From: Sphingomonas sp. CL5.1
Lineage (GTDB): Bacteria > Pseudomonadota > Alphaproteobacteria > Sphingomonadales > Sphingomonadaceae
Length of the DNA stretch: 64,000 nt
NCBI RefSeq assembly: GCF_013344685.1
Contig: NZ_CP050137.1
Coordinates: 4,209,001-4,273,000, forward strand
Reading direction: 5' to 3'
Part shown: piece after piece, positions 43,616-53,042 of the stretch
Layout of the letters: the number at the start of each line of letters is the position of its first letter
Numbering within the stretch: the first letter of the stretch is position 1
Translations under genes and position numbers: made by a program
The notes under the pieces: model-generated
Databases searched by the model: none
Seen by the model: the letters and a program-made list of their open reading frames with translations, nothing else
Told to the model about the DNA's origin: nothing

Positions 43616-46531
43616 TTATTTCCCTGGCGTCACCGGCGCGCTTCCCGCATCCTTCCCGCGCGGCAGCACGGCGAGCGTCCAGTCCTTGTCCGGGCGGAGG
43701 TATTTCGCCGCCGTCGCCTGGAGGTTCTCCGGCGTGATGCTGGCGAGGTCGTCGACCATCGTGTGCAGCGCCTCCAGCCGCGCCGGGTCATAGGCTCCGC
43801 CGCTCGCCTGGATCAGCCAGAACTGGTTGCCCGACGAGGCGCGCGAGAGATATTGCAGCGTCGGCACCACCGTGCGCCGCAATTCGTCCGCGTCGATCGG
43901 CTTGGCGACCAGCTCGGCGGCGATCTCGCGGCTCAGCTTGAAGAACAGGTCGACCTTGTCGGGCTGCACCTGCCCCATCGCGATGATCCGCCCGCCCGTC
44001 GTCATGCCGAGCGGCCACTGACTCTGCGCCGAGGGACTGTAGCTGGCGCCGGCGATTGAGCGCAGGCGATCGAATAGCCGATCCGCGAAGACCGAGGCGA
44101 GGATGTCGAGCCGCCGCATCTCGGCATGGCCCGCCGCGCCGCCGCCGGTCGGCCAGGCGATCACCGCCGCCGCCTGCGAATCCGGGCCGCCGTGGGTGAG
44201 CACCACCGGCTTGTCGGCATGCGCGGGGAAGGCGACCGGGACGACCGGCGCATTATCCGGCCTGCGCTTCTTCAAGGCGCCGAAGGTGCGGGCGACCGCG
44301 GCGATCGCCTCATCCTCCTTCACGTCGCCGAACACGTCGACCTCGATCGGCCCCTTCGCCAGCACCGGCTCCCAGAAGGCGCGGAAGTTCGCCGGGGTCA
44401 GCGCCTCCACCTCCGCTTGCGACGGGGTGCCCCAGCGCACGTCGCCATCGCGGATGCGCCGTTCCAGCTCGCGGCTGAGCACGCCGTCGGGCGAGGCGTT
44501 AAGCCCCGGATAGCCCGCCAGCATCGCCGCCCTGGCGCGCATCACCGGCGCCGCATCCCAGCGCGGGAAGGCGAGCTTGTCCGCCATCAGCAGCAGGTTG
44601 TCGGCATAGTCGCCCGGCGTCGTCATCGCGCTGAACGAGAAGGCGTCCTCTGCGATATCGAGGTCCATCCCGATGCGCCGCCCGTTGGTCAACGCGTCGA
44701 GGTCGCCCTGGTCGAGATCGCCGATCCCGCCCGGCACCAGCGCCATGTCGCCCGCCCACGCCGGGGTCGGCACCTTCGCCGGCAGCGTCGAATAGCCGCG
44801 CCCGAACCGCACGCGGATATAGACGCGCCCGGTCTCCGACGAATTGGCGTAGAGCAGCATCCGCACGCCATTGCGGAACACGACCTTCTCGATCCCCGGC
44901 TCGCCCGCCGCCTCGCGCGACTTCACCTTGCCCGGCTTGCCGAGCTTCGGCAGGCGCGAGAAATCGATGTTCGCCTGATCCTTGCGGCTGCCGACCAGCC
45001 CGGACACGTCCTCCTTCAACGCCGCCGCCACCGCCGCCGGGGTGGCGCCGTCGGCGGTGCGCGTGTTGACGATCGCGCGGGTGGCGGTGCCGGCGAAGAT
45101 GCGGCGGGTCGATTCGAGCAGCGCCTCGGGCGTGAACATGCCCTTGTCGTGCGCCTGCTTCAGGATGTTGTACGATTCCTGCGGCCCGGCGACCGTCTCG
45201 CGGATGTCGAGCGCGCCGACCATGTCGTCGGCCTGCTTCGCGCCGGCCTCGACCCGCGCGGTGCCGACGTCGTTGCGCATCGCCGCGTCGAACTCGGCAT
45301 ATTCGCGCTCGATCTCGGCCTGCGTCGGCGCGGTCGCCATCGCATCGGCGATCACCGCGCGCACATCCTTCATCGCGGCGTGCCAGTCGTCGCCGACCGG
45401 CAGGATATTGGTGAAGGTGACGTTGGCGGAACGCGACACGTCGTCGAGGCTGACCGACGCCTGGAGGAAGCTGCCGCCCGCCCGCGCACGTGTCTCCAGC
45501 CGGCGGTTGATGACGCGCACCGCGAGGAAATCGATGAAACGCTTCTGGTTGAAGATGATCGTGTCGTCGCGATAGATCCACGGCCGCAGCACCGCCATCG
45601 ACACGACCGGCGGCAGCGCCGGCTCCGTGATCGTCGCGGTTTCGGGCGCGGCGGGGTCGGGCTTGCCGAAATCGGTGTCCGCCGGGTCCGGCCCCTTGCC
45701 GCGCCAGTCGCCGAAATTCTTGACGACCAGCTTCGCCGCCACATCGGGATCGATATCGCCGGAGATGATGACGACCGTCCGCGCCGGGCGATACCAGCGA
45801 TCGTGGAACGCCTGGATCGTCGCGGGCGTCGCCGCCTCCAGCGTCTTGACCGAGCCGATCGGCGAGCGGTCGGCGAGCGGCTGATGGGCGAAGAACAACC
45901 CGCGCATCGCATCCGACCAGCGCACCTGCGGCCCCGGCGCCTCGCGCTGCTCCGCCAGCACGGCGGGGCGCTCGGCGGCGAGGCCCCGTTCGGTGATCGC
46001 CGGCTCCGCCATCATCCCGGCGAAGATCTTGAGGCTCTCGTCCAGGCTGTCCTGCGTCGCCGCCGGCAGATCGAGCTTGTAGACGGTCTGCGTCGGCGTG
46101 GTCTGCGCGTTCGAATCCGATCCGAACGTCGCGCCGAACCGCTGCCACACCCGCTTCGTCTCGCCATCGGGCACATATTTCGACCCGCGGAACGACAGGT
46201 GCTCGATGAGATGGGCATAGCCCTGTTCCGAATCGCGCTCGTTGAGCGACCCGGCGTCGATCCTGACGCGCACCGCCACCTGCCCCGGCGGCACGCCGTT
46301 CTTGCGCACCGCATAGCGCAGGCCGGTGGAAAGCCTGCCGAAATGCCAGGCGGGATCGGGCGGGATATCGGACCGCTCGAACAGCCACGGCCGGGTATCG
46401 ACCGTGACGGCCGGGGCGGCGGGCGCGGCCGCCGGCTTCTTGCGCGGCGGAGCCGGGGCCGGCGCGGCGGCATTGGCGATGAGGGCGAAAGCGACCAGCG
46501 GCGTCGCCACCGCGCGCGTGAAAAACGACAT
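43616..46531 (-). CDS. M16 family zinc metallopeptidase, periplasmic
   Basis: A 971-residue pitrilysin-type peptidase with a signal peptide (TRAVATPLVAFALIANAAA) and a Pro/Ala-rich linker (residues 25-45). The zinc motif HLIEHLSFRGS (H-x-x-E-H) lies near residue 107 and the third ligand region is GLAAERPAVLAEQREAPG. A second M16-like half (from about 510, with GRVYIRVRFGRGYSTLPA) lacks the HxxEH motif, as usual in full-length two-half M16 proteins. Start ATG at 46531. It probably degrades peptides in the periplasm. Confidence 0.9.
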   Translation of the reverse strand: MSFFTRAVATPLVAFALIANAAAPAPAPPRKKPAAAPAAPAVTVDTRPWLFERSDIPPDPAWHFGRLSTGLRYAVRKNGVPPGQVAVRVRIDAGSLNERDSEQGYAHLIEHLSFRGSKYVPDGETKRVWQRFGATFGSDSNAQTTPTQTVYKLDLPAATQDSLDESLKIFAGMMAEPAITERGLAAERPAVLAEQREAPGPQVRWSDAMRGLFFAHQPLADRSPIGSVKTLEAATPATIQAFHDRWYRPARTVVIISGDIDPDVAAKLVVKNFGDWRGKGPDPADTDFGKPDPAAPETATITEPALPPVVSMAVLRPWIYRDDTIIFNQKRFIDFLAVRVINRRLETRARAGGSFLQASVSLDDVSRSANVTFTNILPVGDDWHAAMKDVRAVIADAMATAPTQAEIEREYAEFDAAMRNDVGTARVEAGAKQADDMVGALDIRETVAGPQESYNILKQAHDKGMFTPEALLESTRRIFAGTATRAIVNTRTADGATPAAVAAALKEDVSGLVGSRKDQANIDFSRLPKLGKPGKVKSREAAGEPGIEKVVFRNGVRMLLYANSSETGRVYIRVRFGRGYSTLPAKVPTPAWAGDMALVPGGIGDLDQGDLDALTNGRRIGMDLDIAEDAFSFSAMTTPGDYADNLLLMADKLAFPRWDAAPVMRARAAMLAGYPGLNASPDGVLSRELERRIRDGDVRWGTPSQAEVEALTPANFRAFWEPVLAKGPIEVDVFGDVKEDEAIAAVARTFGALKKRRPDNAPVVPVAFPAHADKPVVLTHGGPDSQAAAVIAWPTGGGAAGHAEMRRLDILASVFADRLFDRLRSIAGASYSPSAQSQWPLGMTTGGRIIAMGQVQPDKVDLFFKLSREIAAELVAKPIDADELRRTVVPTLQYLSRASSGNQFWLIQASGGAYDPARLEALHTMVDDLASITPENLQATAAKYLRPDKDWTLAVLPRGKDAGSAPVTPGK

Positions 46532-46756
46532 GGCCGCGCTTGTACGAAGGCCGGACGGGATCGGCAACGGCATCGGCGCCAACTTTGCATTTCCCTTTTC
46601 GCGCCATGTTTTGGCCCGCTCCGGGTTCTAGCCAGCACCGCAGGCGACGTGGACCCCTTTGCCGCGACGCCGCGTTTCCCGTCTGCACGTATTCCGCAGG
46701 CGCAACAACTGGACTGAAGCGACGTGGAGCTCGACGTAAGGCACGCATCGCCCGGA

Positions 46757-47584
46757 ATGGGGCACAATTCGGGCAACGCCGTCGGCGTTCCCGTGATGGT
46801 GCCCGATCTCAACATCATCTCCGGCGCGCCCACCCCCGGCAGCGCGATGCGGGCCGAGCGCGGCCGCCCGCTCATCATCACGATCGGCAAGCATCTGCGC
46901 GGATTCTTCGACCGGATGATCGCCTCCTCCTCGCTCGTCGCCAATACGCCGGTGCTCGACGTGCGCGATTTCCCGTGGACGCAGATGCTGCGCGAGAACT
47001 GGCGAGCCATCCGCGACGAGGCGGTGAAGGTCGCGCTGCGCGCCCATGCCGCCCCCAGCCTGTCGACGATCTCGCCCGACCACCGCTCGATCGCGGAGGT
47101 CGACAAATGGCGTTCCTTCTTCCTCTGGGGCTACGGCTATCGCATCGACGAGAACGCCGACCGCTGCCCCGCGACCGCCGCGCTGGTGGAGCGGATTCCG
47201 GGGCTGAACTCCGCCTTCTTCTCGATCCTCGCGCCGGGCACGCACATCCCGGATCATCGCGGCGTGACCAAGGGCCTCATCACCTGCCACCTCGGCCTCG
47301 TCGTGCCGCGCGACGGCGACGTCAGGATGCGCGTCCACGATCGCGTCGTGCGCTGGGCGGAGGGCGAGACGCTGGTGTTCGACGACACCTACCGGCACGA
47401 GGTGTGGAACGAGACCGGCGGCACCCGCGTCGTGCTGCTGATCCAGGTCGAGCGGCCGCTGCGCAATCCCGGCAAGTGGGTCGCCGACACGTTCCTGCGC
47501 ATCGTCCGCCGCTCCGCCTTCGTGCAGGAGGCGCGCGAGAATATCGAGACGTGGAACGCGGCGGTGAAGCAGATGGACGTCTAG
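46757..47584 (+). CDS. Aspartyl/asparaginyl beta-hydroxylase (LpxO-like) family protein
   Basis: A 275-residue Fe(II)/2-oxoglutarate oxygenase-type protein. The core LNSAFFSILAPGTHIPDHRGVTKGLITCHLGLVVP carries the H-x-x-H-x-G and H-L-G-L motifs. FDDTYRHEVWNETGGTRVVLL has the second iron-ligand His and the 2-oxoglutarate Arg. Relatives hydroxylate Asp/Asn side chains or lipid A acyl chains (LpxO). The start is uncertain: ATG at 46757 or GTG at 46724, neither with a good RBS. The gap 46532-46756 before it shows no defined element. It is followed by nfuA on the same strand, 65 bp downstream. Confidence 0.83.
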   Translation: MGHNSGNAVGVPVMVPDLNIISGAPTPGSAMRAERGRPLIITIGKHLRGFFDRMIASSSLVANTPVLDVRDFPWTQMLRENWRAIRDEAVKVALRAHAAPSLSTISPDHRSIAEVDKWRSFFLWGYGYRIDENADRCPATAALVERIPGLNSAFFSILAPGTHIPDHRGVTKGLITCHLGLVVPRDGDVRMRVHDRVVRWAEGETLVFDDTYRHEVWNETGGTRVVLLIQVERPLRNPGKWVADTFLRIVRRSAFVQEARENIETWNAAVKQMDV

Positions 47585-47649
47585 AGCCGGGTGCCAATCG
47601 GCTCCGTCGCGGCGGATCAAGCCTTGATCCCCGCCGCGCGCGGAGCCAC

Positions 47650-48231
47650 ATGGGCTTCATGCTGATCGAGACCGAAGCCACCCCCAATCCGGCGACGCTG
47701 AAATTCCTTCCCGGCCACACCGTGATGGAGAACGGCACGCGCGATTTCGCGACGCCGGAGGAAGCCGCCGCCTCGCCGCTCGCCACCGCGCTGTTCGATC
47801 TGGGCGACGTGACCGGCGTGTTCTTCGGCCGCGACTTCGTGTCGGTCACCGCCGCGCCCGGCGTCGAATGGCACGGGCTGAAGCCCGACGTGCTGGCGAT
47901 CCTGCTCGATCATTTCACCGCGCGGATGCCGCTGTTCAACGCCCCCTCCGCCGATTTCGCGGTGCCGGCGGCGGAGGAGGAGATCGCCGACGATCCCGCC
48001 GACGCGGATATCGTCGCGCAGATCCGCGAGCTGATCGACACGCGCGTCCGCCCCGCCGTGGCGAACGACGGCGGCGACATCATCTATCGTGGGTTCGACA
48101 AGGGGAAGGTCTATCTCCGGATGCAGGGCGCCTGCTCCGGCTGCCCCTCCTCCACCGCGACGCTGAAGAACGGCATCGAGCAATTGCTCAAATATTACGT
48201 GCCGGAAGTGACCGAGGTCCGCGCGGTCTGA
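47650..48231 (+). CDS. nfuA: NfuA-type Fe-S scaffold/carrier
   Basis: A 193-residue protein with an N-terminal Nfu_N domain (LIETEATPNPATLKFLPGHTV, then TGVFFGRDFVSVTAA) and a C-terminal NifU-like domain. The cluster-binding C-x-x-C is in MQGACSGCPSSTATLKNGIE, preceded by RPAVANDGGDIIYRGF. It delivers [4Fe-4S] clusters and complements the SUF operon at 32710-38738. Start ATG at 47650; ATG 47659 is an alternative. It ends 10 bp from the convergent L,D-transpeptidase gene. Confidence 0.93.
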   Translation: MGFMLIETEATPNPATLKFLPGHTVMENGTRDFATPEEAAASPLATALFDLGDVTGVFFGRDFVSVTAAPGVEWHGLKPDVLAILLDHFTARMPLFNAPSADFAVPAAEEEIADDPADADIVAQIRELIDTRVRPAVANDGGDIIYRGFDKGKVYLRMQGACSGCPSSTATLKNGIEQLLKYYVPEVTEVRAV

Positions 48232-48241
48232 GGGGCGCGGC

Positions 48242-49222
48242 CTATTTCCCCACCACGAAATCCTTGAGGCTGCCCACGTCGGTCAACGCATCGGGGGTGA
48301 CGACCACCGTCGCGCCCGGCACCAGCACGCTCTCGATCGCGGCGCGGGTGGCCGGCGTCATGTCGATGTCGCCGAACTGCATGTCCTCGTCGAGCGCCTG
48401 GCCGGGCAGCGCGATCCGCGTCCAGCGGCGCGCGCCGGCGGAATCGGCGGACTGGAGCGAATAGAGATAGGGGTGGTCGATCTGCCGCCCCACCCCCACA
48501 GAGGCGCGGCCGATGATCCGCCCGCCACGGATCACGAACAGCGCGCGATCGGTGGTGCTGACCACGATCGAGACCGGCCCGGTCGGCGCGCGCGCCGGGT
48601 CCCAGAAATCGCGCGTCCCCGGCGCCGCCTGCGCGCCGCCCTTCGCCGCCGCCGCGATCACGTCGCCGGCCGGCACCACGGCGGGCAGCGCCTCGCGCTT
48701 CGTCACCACCACCGTCATGCCGAGCGGCGTCGCGCCGTAGAGCGTCTCGGCGAACTTCGCCGGCAGCCGGATGCAGCCGTGCGACGCGGCATGGCCCGGC
48801 AGCGCTCCGGCATGGAGCGCAACCCCGTCCCACGTCAGCCGCTGCATGAACGGCATCGGCGCGTCGTTGTAGAGATTGGAGTGATGCACCTTCTCCTTCT
48901 GGAGCACGGTGAAGATGCCGGTCGGCGTCTCATGCCCCTTCTTGCCGGAGGAGACGGTGGTGATCGCGATCGGCAAGCCGTTGCGATAGACCACCGCGCG
49001 CTGCGTCTCGAGGTTGACGACCATCAGGATCGGGCCGGCGGGCGCGGTCTGCGGCGCCCACATATATTCGCCCGCCTTCAACGCCCGCGCCGCGCGCAGC
49101 GCCGAGGAATTGTCGAGCGTCGAGCGGCCGGTGACGGTGACCGTCTTCGGCTCGACCTGATCGGCGGGGACGGCCTGCGCGGCGATCGCGGCGGCGGCGG
49201 TGAGGAAAGCGAACATCGGCAT
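48242..49222 (-). CDS. L,D-transpeptidase (YkuD family)
   Basis: A 326-residue exported protein. The signal peptide is MPMFAFLTAAAAIAAQA. The YkuD catalytic domain spans about 60-175, with LALHAGALPGHAASHGCIRLP-type motif (H...SHGCIR; catalytic Cys) near residue 150. The C-terminal part (about 210-280) repeats the opening strands of the domain (VSIVVSTTDRALFVIRGGRI compared with ILMVVNLETQRAVVYRNGLP) but has no HGC motif. The enzyme makes 3-3 peptidoglycan cross-links or attaches proteins to the wall. Start ATG at 49222. Confidence 0.9.
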   Translation of the reverse strand: MPMFAFLTAAAAIAAQAVPADQVEPKTVTVTGRSTLDNSSALRAARALKAGEYMWAPQTAPAGPILMVVNLETQRAVVYRNGLPIAITTVSSGKKGHETPTGIFTVLQKEKVHHSNLYNDAPMPFMQRLTWDGVALHAGALPGHAASHGCIRLPAKFAETLYGATPLGMTVVVTKREALPAVVPAGDVIAAAAKGGAQAAPGTRDFWDPARAPTGPVSIVVSTTDRALFVIRGGRIIGRASVGVGRQIDHPYLYSLQSADSAGARRWTRIALPGQALDEDMQFGDIDMTPATRAAIESVLVPGATVVVTPDALTDVGSLKDFVVGK

Positions 49223-49337
49223 GGAGACGCCTTAGCGCGCATGGACGGCGTTTTGAATCACCGATATTCCCGGCGGCCGTTCCCGAACGTCTCCCCGGCC
49301 ATTGGCGCGCCGCGCCGCATCGCCTACATGCCCGCGC

Positions 49338-50186
49338 ATGACCGAGATCACCGTCGCCGCGCTGCAACTCGCCTTCTCCGACGATCTGGAGCGGAACATC
49401 GCCAACGTCTCCCGGCTCGTGCGCGAGGCGGCGGCGAGGGACGCCCGGGTGATCCTGCCGCCGGAGCTGTTCGAGGGCGAGTATTTCTGCCGCGTCGAGG
49501 ACGAGGGGCTGTTCGCCAACGCGAAACCCACCGCCGAGCATCGCGCGGTCAAGGCGATGCAGGCGCTCGCGGCCGAACTGAAGGTGTGGATCCCGACCAG
49601 CTTCTTCGAGGCGGACGGGCCGCATCATTACAACAGCCTCGCGATGGTGGACCCGGACGGCAAGGTCGCCGGCGTCTATCGCAAGAGCCATATCCCGGAC
49701 GGGCCGGGCTATGAGGAGAAATTCTATTTCCGCCCCGGCAACACCGGCTTCAAGGTGTGGGACGGGCCGGGCGCGAAGCTGGGCATCGGCATCTGCTGGG
49801 ACCAATGGTATCCCGAGACCGCGCGCGCGCTGATGCTGATGGGCGCGGAAGTGCTGTTCTACCCCACCGCGATCGGCAGCGAGCCGCATGACGAGGGGCT
49901 GGACACCGCGCGCCTGTGGCGGCGCGCGATGATCGGCCACGCCGTGTCGAACGTCGTGCCGGTGGTCGCCGCCAACCGCATCGGCACCGAGCACGGACAG
50001 ACCTTCTACGGCACCAGCTTCATCTGCGACGAGCGCGGCGACATCCTCGCCGAACTGGGCCGCGCGGAGGAAGGCGTCATCACCGCGACGCTCGATCTCG
50101 ATCGCGTGAAGCGGCACCGCGCCGCCTTCGGCTTCTTTCGCGATCGCCGCCCCGATCTCTACGGGCGGCTCGTCCACGATATCTGA
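49338..50186 (+). CDS. aguB: N-carbamoylputrescine amidase
   Basis: A 282-residue nitrilase-superfamily amidase converting N-carbamoylputrescine to putrescine, CO2 and ammonia. The Glu-Lys-Cys triad is visible: VILPPELFEGEYFCRVE, AGVYRKSHIPDGPGYEEKFYF, and LGIGICWDQWYPETARALML. AIGSEPHDEGLDTARLWRRAM is characteristic of the AguB subfamily. Start ATG at 49338, placing the MTEITVAALQL start as in homologues. The usual partner agmatine deiminase gene (aguA) is not adjacent. Confidence 0.92.
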   Translation: MTEITVAALQLAFSDDLERNIANVSRLVREAAARDARVILPPELFEGEYFCRVEDEGLFANAKPTAEHRAVKAMQALAAELKVWIPTSFFEADGPHHYNSLAMVDPDGKVAGVYRKSHIPDGPGYEEKFYFRPGNTGFKVWDGPGAKLGIGICWDQWYPETARALMLMGAEVLFYPTAIGSEPHDEGLDTARLWRRAMIGHAVSNVVPVVAANRIGTEHGQTFYGTSFICDERGDILAELGRAEEGVITATLDLDRVKRHRAAFGFFRDRRPDLYGRLVHDI

Positions 50187-50240
50187 GCGCGCGGCCAAGC
50201 GACTGTCGCGCGACGGCTTTTTCTGGCATCCTCGCCCGCG

Positions 50241-51281
50241 ATGAGCCGTCTCTCGCCCGACGACGCCGACGCGCGCTTCATTCGCCGGCTGTTCCTTGTC
50301 GCCCTGGTATTCGCGCTGCTCGCCGCGCTCTATGTCGCGGGCAACCTGCTGATCCTGTCCTTCGGCTCGATGCTCGGCGCGATCGTGATCCACGCGATCG
50401 CGGAAGGTTACGGCCGCGCGATCCGCGTCCCGCCCAAGCCGGCGCTGGGGCTGGCGATCGTCACGGTGCTGGCGCTGATCGCCTTCCTCGGCTGGCTGTT
50501 CGGCGTGGCGTTCCGCGAGCAGGTGAACCTGTTCGTCACCCGCCTGCCCGCGACGATCGCGGATCTCGGCGACTATATGTCGCAGACGCCGGTAGGGGCG
50601 AAGATCGCCGACGCGGTGCGCTCGGCCTATGCCGGCAGCCGGATCGCGCAGGATATCGGCGGGCTGGCGCAGGGGCTGGGCGAGATATTGCTCAACGCGC
50701 TGCTGGTGCTGGCCGGCGCGATCTTCTTCGCGGTCGATCCGCGCGTGTACGAGCGCGGCTTCCTGCTGCTGATGCCGCGATCGAAGCGCGCGGCGATCGA
50801 CGATGCGCTGTCGGATGTCGCCTCCACGCTGCGGCTGTGGCTGCGCGCGCAGCTGATCCAGATGACGACGATGGGCGTGCTGGTCGGGCTGGGGCTGTGG
50901 ATCGCCGGCGTGCCCTCCGCCGCCGCGCTGGGGCTGCTGACCGGCCTGTCGGAGTTCATCCCCTATATCGGCCCGCTGGCGGCGATGCTCCCCGCGCTGG
51001 GGCTGGCGGCGACGCAGGGGCCGGCGACGATCGCCTGGGCGCTGACGGTGTTCGCGATCGTGCGGCTGGTGCAGACCAACTTCATCACCCCGTTCGTCAC
51101 CAGCCGGGTGATCGCGATCCCGCCGGCGGTAACCCTGTTCGCGATCCTCGCGATCGGGGCGGTGTTCGGCATCTTCGGCCTGTTCTTCTCCGCCGCGCTG
51201 CTGGTGGTGATCTTCACGTTGGTGCGCAGCCTTTACCTCCGCGAAACGCTTGGCGAGGATATTGGGGAAAGCGCCCCCTGA
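50241..51281 (+). CDS. AI-2E family transporter (PerM-like)
   Basis: A 346-residue inner-membrane protein of the AI-2E/PerM family. Two hydrophobic segments at the start (LFLVALVFALLAALYVAGNLLILSFGSML) are followed by a central soluble part and a bundle of C-terminal helices with the family region GLLTGLSEFIPYIGPLAAML and NFITPFVTSRVIAIPPAVTLFAILAIG. Members act as exporters or Na+/H+ antiporters; the substrate is unknown. It ends 154 bp before ctrA and is on the same strand. Confidence 0.88.
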   Translation: MSRLSPDDADARFIRRLFLVALVFALLAALYVAGNLLILSFGSMLGAIVIHAIAEGYGRAIRVPPKPALGLAIVTVLALIAFLGWLFGVAFREQVNLFVTRLPATIADLGDYMSQTPVGAKIADAVRSAYAGSRIAQDIGGLAQGLGEILLNALLVLAGAIFFAVDPRVYERGFLLLMPRSKRAAIDDALSDVASTLRLWLRAQLIQMTTMGVLVGLGLWIAGVPSAAALGLLTGLSEFIPYIGPLAAMLPALGLAATQGPATIAWALTVFAIVRLVQTNFITPFVTSRVIAIPPAVTLFAILAIGAVFGIFGLFFSAALLVVIFTLVRSLYLRETLGEDIGESAP

Positions 51282-51288
51282 ACGCCGC

Positions 51289-51380
51289 GATTCGTCTCCG
51301 GAACCCGCGCGACTCGCGGGAATCCCTCGCTTAAGACGAAATTAACCTTTTGCGTTCAGACAGTATTTGGTTAATGATTC
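51289..51380 (+). promoter_or_regulatory. ctrA promoter region with four GANTC sites and a CtrA box
   Basis: GANTC methylation sites occur at 51289-51293, 51311-51315, 51320-51324 and 51376-51380. A perfect CtrA box TTAA-N7-TTAAC lies at 51331-51346. This combination is the hallmark of the Caulobacter-type ctrA promoter, which is switched by CcrM methylation state and by CtrA itself. All lie within the 154-bp gap before ctrA. Confidence 0.72.
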
Positions 51381-51435
51381 TGTCGCGTCCGGGCCTTGGG
51401 AGAGGTGCGGGCGCGGTCTCGAACGGGGAAATCAG

Positions 51436-52131
51436 ATGCGGGTGTTGCTGATCGAGGACGAGCCGACGACCGCCAGGGCGATCGAACTCATGCTCTCCGC
51501 CGAGGGCTTCAACGTCTATTCGACCGACCTTGGCGAGGAGGGCCTCGACCTTGGCAAGCTCTATGATTACGACATCATCCTGCTCGACCTGAACCTGCCG
51601 GACATGCACGGCTATGACGTGCTGAAGCGGCTGCGCGTCGCCCGCGTCACCACGCCGGTGCTGATCCTTTCCGGCATCAACGAGATGGATTCCAAGGTGC
51701 GCTCGTTCGGCTTCGGCGCCGACGACTATGTCACCAAGCCGTTCCACCGCGAGGAGCTGATCGCCCGCATCCACGCGGTCGTCCGCCGCTCGAAGGGCCA
51801 TTCGCAATCGGTCATCAAGACCGGCAAGCTCGCCGTCAACCTCGACGCCAAGACGGTCGAGGTCGATGGCGCGCGGGTGCATCTGACCGGCAAGGAATAT
51901 GCGATGCTGGAGCTGCTCTCGCTCCGCAAGGGCACCACGCTGACCAAGGAGATGTTCCTCAACCATCTCTACGGCGGGATGGACGAGCCGGAGCTGAAGA
52001 TCATCGACGTCTTCATCTGCAAGCTGCGCAAGAAGCTGAGCCTCGCGTGCGAGGGCGAGAATTACATCGAGACCGTGTGGGGCCGTGGTTACGTCCTCCG
52101 CGAGCCGGAGGAGGCCGCGCAGGTCGCCTGA
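51436..52131 (+). CDS. ctrA: Cell-cycle master response regulator CtrA
   Basis: A 231-residue OmpR/CtrA-type regulator. The receiver domain starts [20 protein letters not shown] and carries the phospho-acceptor Asp (position 51) in [20 protein letters not shown], with the Lys in [20 protein letters not shown]. The DNA-binding domain is nearly invariant with the Caulobacter protein as I recall it: [38 protein letters not shown], and [19 protein letters not shown]. It controls division, DNA replication, motility and polar development. Start ATG at 51436 after GGGGAAATCAG. It is followed by a strong terminator. Confidence 0.96.
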   Translation: MRVLLIEDEPTTARAIELMLSAEGFNVYSTDLGEEGLDLGKLYDYDIILLDLNLPDMHGYDVLKRLRVARVTTPVLILSGINEMDSKVRSFGFGADDYVTKPFHREELIARIHAVVRRSKGHSQSVIKTGKLAVNLDAKTVEVDGARVHLTGKEYAMLELLSLRKGTTLTKEMFLNHLYGGMDEPELKIIDVFICKLRKKLSLACEGENYIETVWGRGYVLREPEEAAQVA

Positions 52132-52155
52132 TCGACACTCCTTCGTCACCGGGAG

Positions 52156-52187
52156 ACGGCCGCGCCATCGGGGGGTGACGCGGCCGT
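52156..52187 (+). terminator. Rho-independent terminator of ctrA
   Basis: ACGGCCGCG at 52156-52164 pairs with CGCGGCCGT at 52179-52187 (9 bp, 14-nt loop), followed by TTTCCTTTT. It lies 25 bp after the ctrA stop. Confidence 0.85.
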
Positions 52188-52262
52188 TTTCCTTTTCCGG
52201 CGTTGCCGACGCGATGCCGCGCGGGCATGTTCCTCCCCGGAAGCGGCGAGGGAGGATGCGTG

Positions 52263-53042
52263 ATGTCGATCGAGGGAAAGGTTGTTCTCGTCACCGGCGG
52301 CGGCCAGGGGATCGGGCGCGGCATCGCGCTGCGGCTGGCGCGGGACGGCGCGAGCCTCTGCCTGGTCGATATCAACCGCCCCGCGATCGACGCGGTGGCC
52401 GGCGAGATCGCCGCGCTGGGCGGCAAGGCGACGATCTTCGTCGCCGACGTCGGGGACCGCGAGCAGGTCCATGCCGCGATCGACCATGCCGAAAGCACGC
52501 TCGGCGGCTTCGACGTGATGATCAACAACGCCGGGATCGCGCAGGTCCAGCCGCTGTCGGACGTGACGCCGGAGGAGGTGGAGCGCATCTTCCGCATCAA
52601 CGTGAACGGCGTGATCTGGGGCATCCAGGCGGCGGCGGCGAAGTTCGTCGCGCGCGGGCGGAAGGGCAAGGTCATCAACGCCTGCTCGATCGCGGGGCAG
52701 GACGGCGCGGCGATGCTGGGCGTCTATTCCGCCACCAAGTTCGCGGTGCGCTCGCTCACCCAGTCAGCCGCGAAGGAATTCGCCAGCCGTGGCATCACCG
52801 TGAACGCCTATTGCCCCGGCATCGTCGACACCGGCATGTGGGAGGAGATCGACGAGCGTTTCTCCGCCGTCACCGGCGCGCCGCGCGGCACCATCTCCAC
52901 GCGCGCGATCGAGGGGATCGCGCTGGGCCGGATGGAGACGCCGGAGGATGTCGCCGGGCTGGTCGCGTTCCTCGCCGGGCCGGATTCGGACTATGTCACC
53001 GGCCAGTCGATCATGGTGGACGGCGGGATGGTCTATCGCTGA
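52263..53042 (+). CDS. Short-chain dehydrogenase, acetoin/diacetyl reductase-like
   Basis: A 259-residue classical SDR. The NAD(P) motif is [20 protein letters not shown] (T-G-x-x-x-G-x-G), the structural motif is [14 protein letters not shown], and the catalytic Ser and Tyr-x-x-x-Lys are in [27 protein letters not shown]. The segment [21 protein letters not shown] is characteristic of meso-2,3-butanediol dehydrogenase/acetoin reductase. Start ATG at 52263 with GGGAGG upstream. Its 3' end overlaps the end of the convergent amidohydrolase gene by 10 bp. Confidence 0.87.
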   Translation: MSIEGKVVLVTGGGQGIGRGIALRLARDGASLCLVDINRPAIDAVAGEIAALGGKATIFVADVGDREQVHAAIDHAESTLGGFDVMINNAGIAQVQPLSDVTPEEVERIFRINVNGVIWGIQAAAAKFVARGRKGKVINACSIAGQDGAAMLGVYSATKFAVRSLTQSAAKEFASRGITVNAYCPGIVDTGMWEEIDERFSAVTGAPRGTISTRAIEGIALGRMETPEDVAGLVAFLAGPDSDYVTGQSIMVDGGMVYR

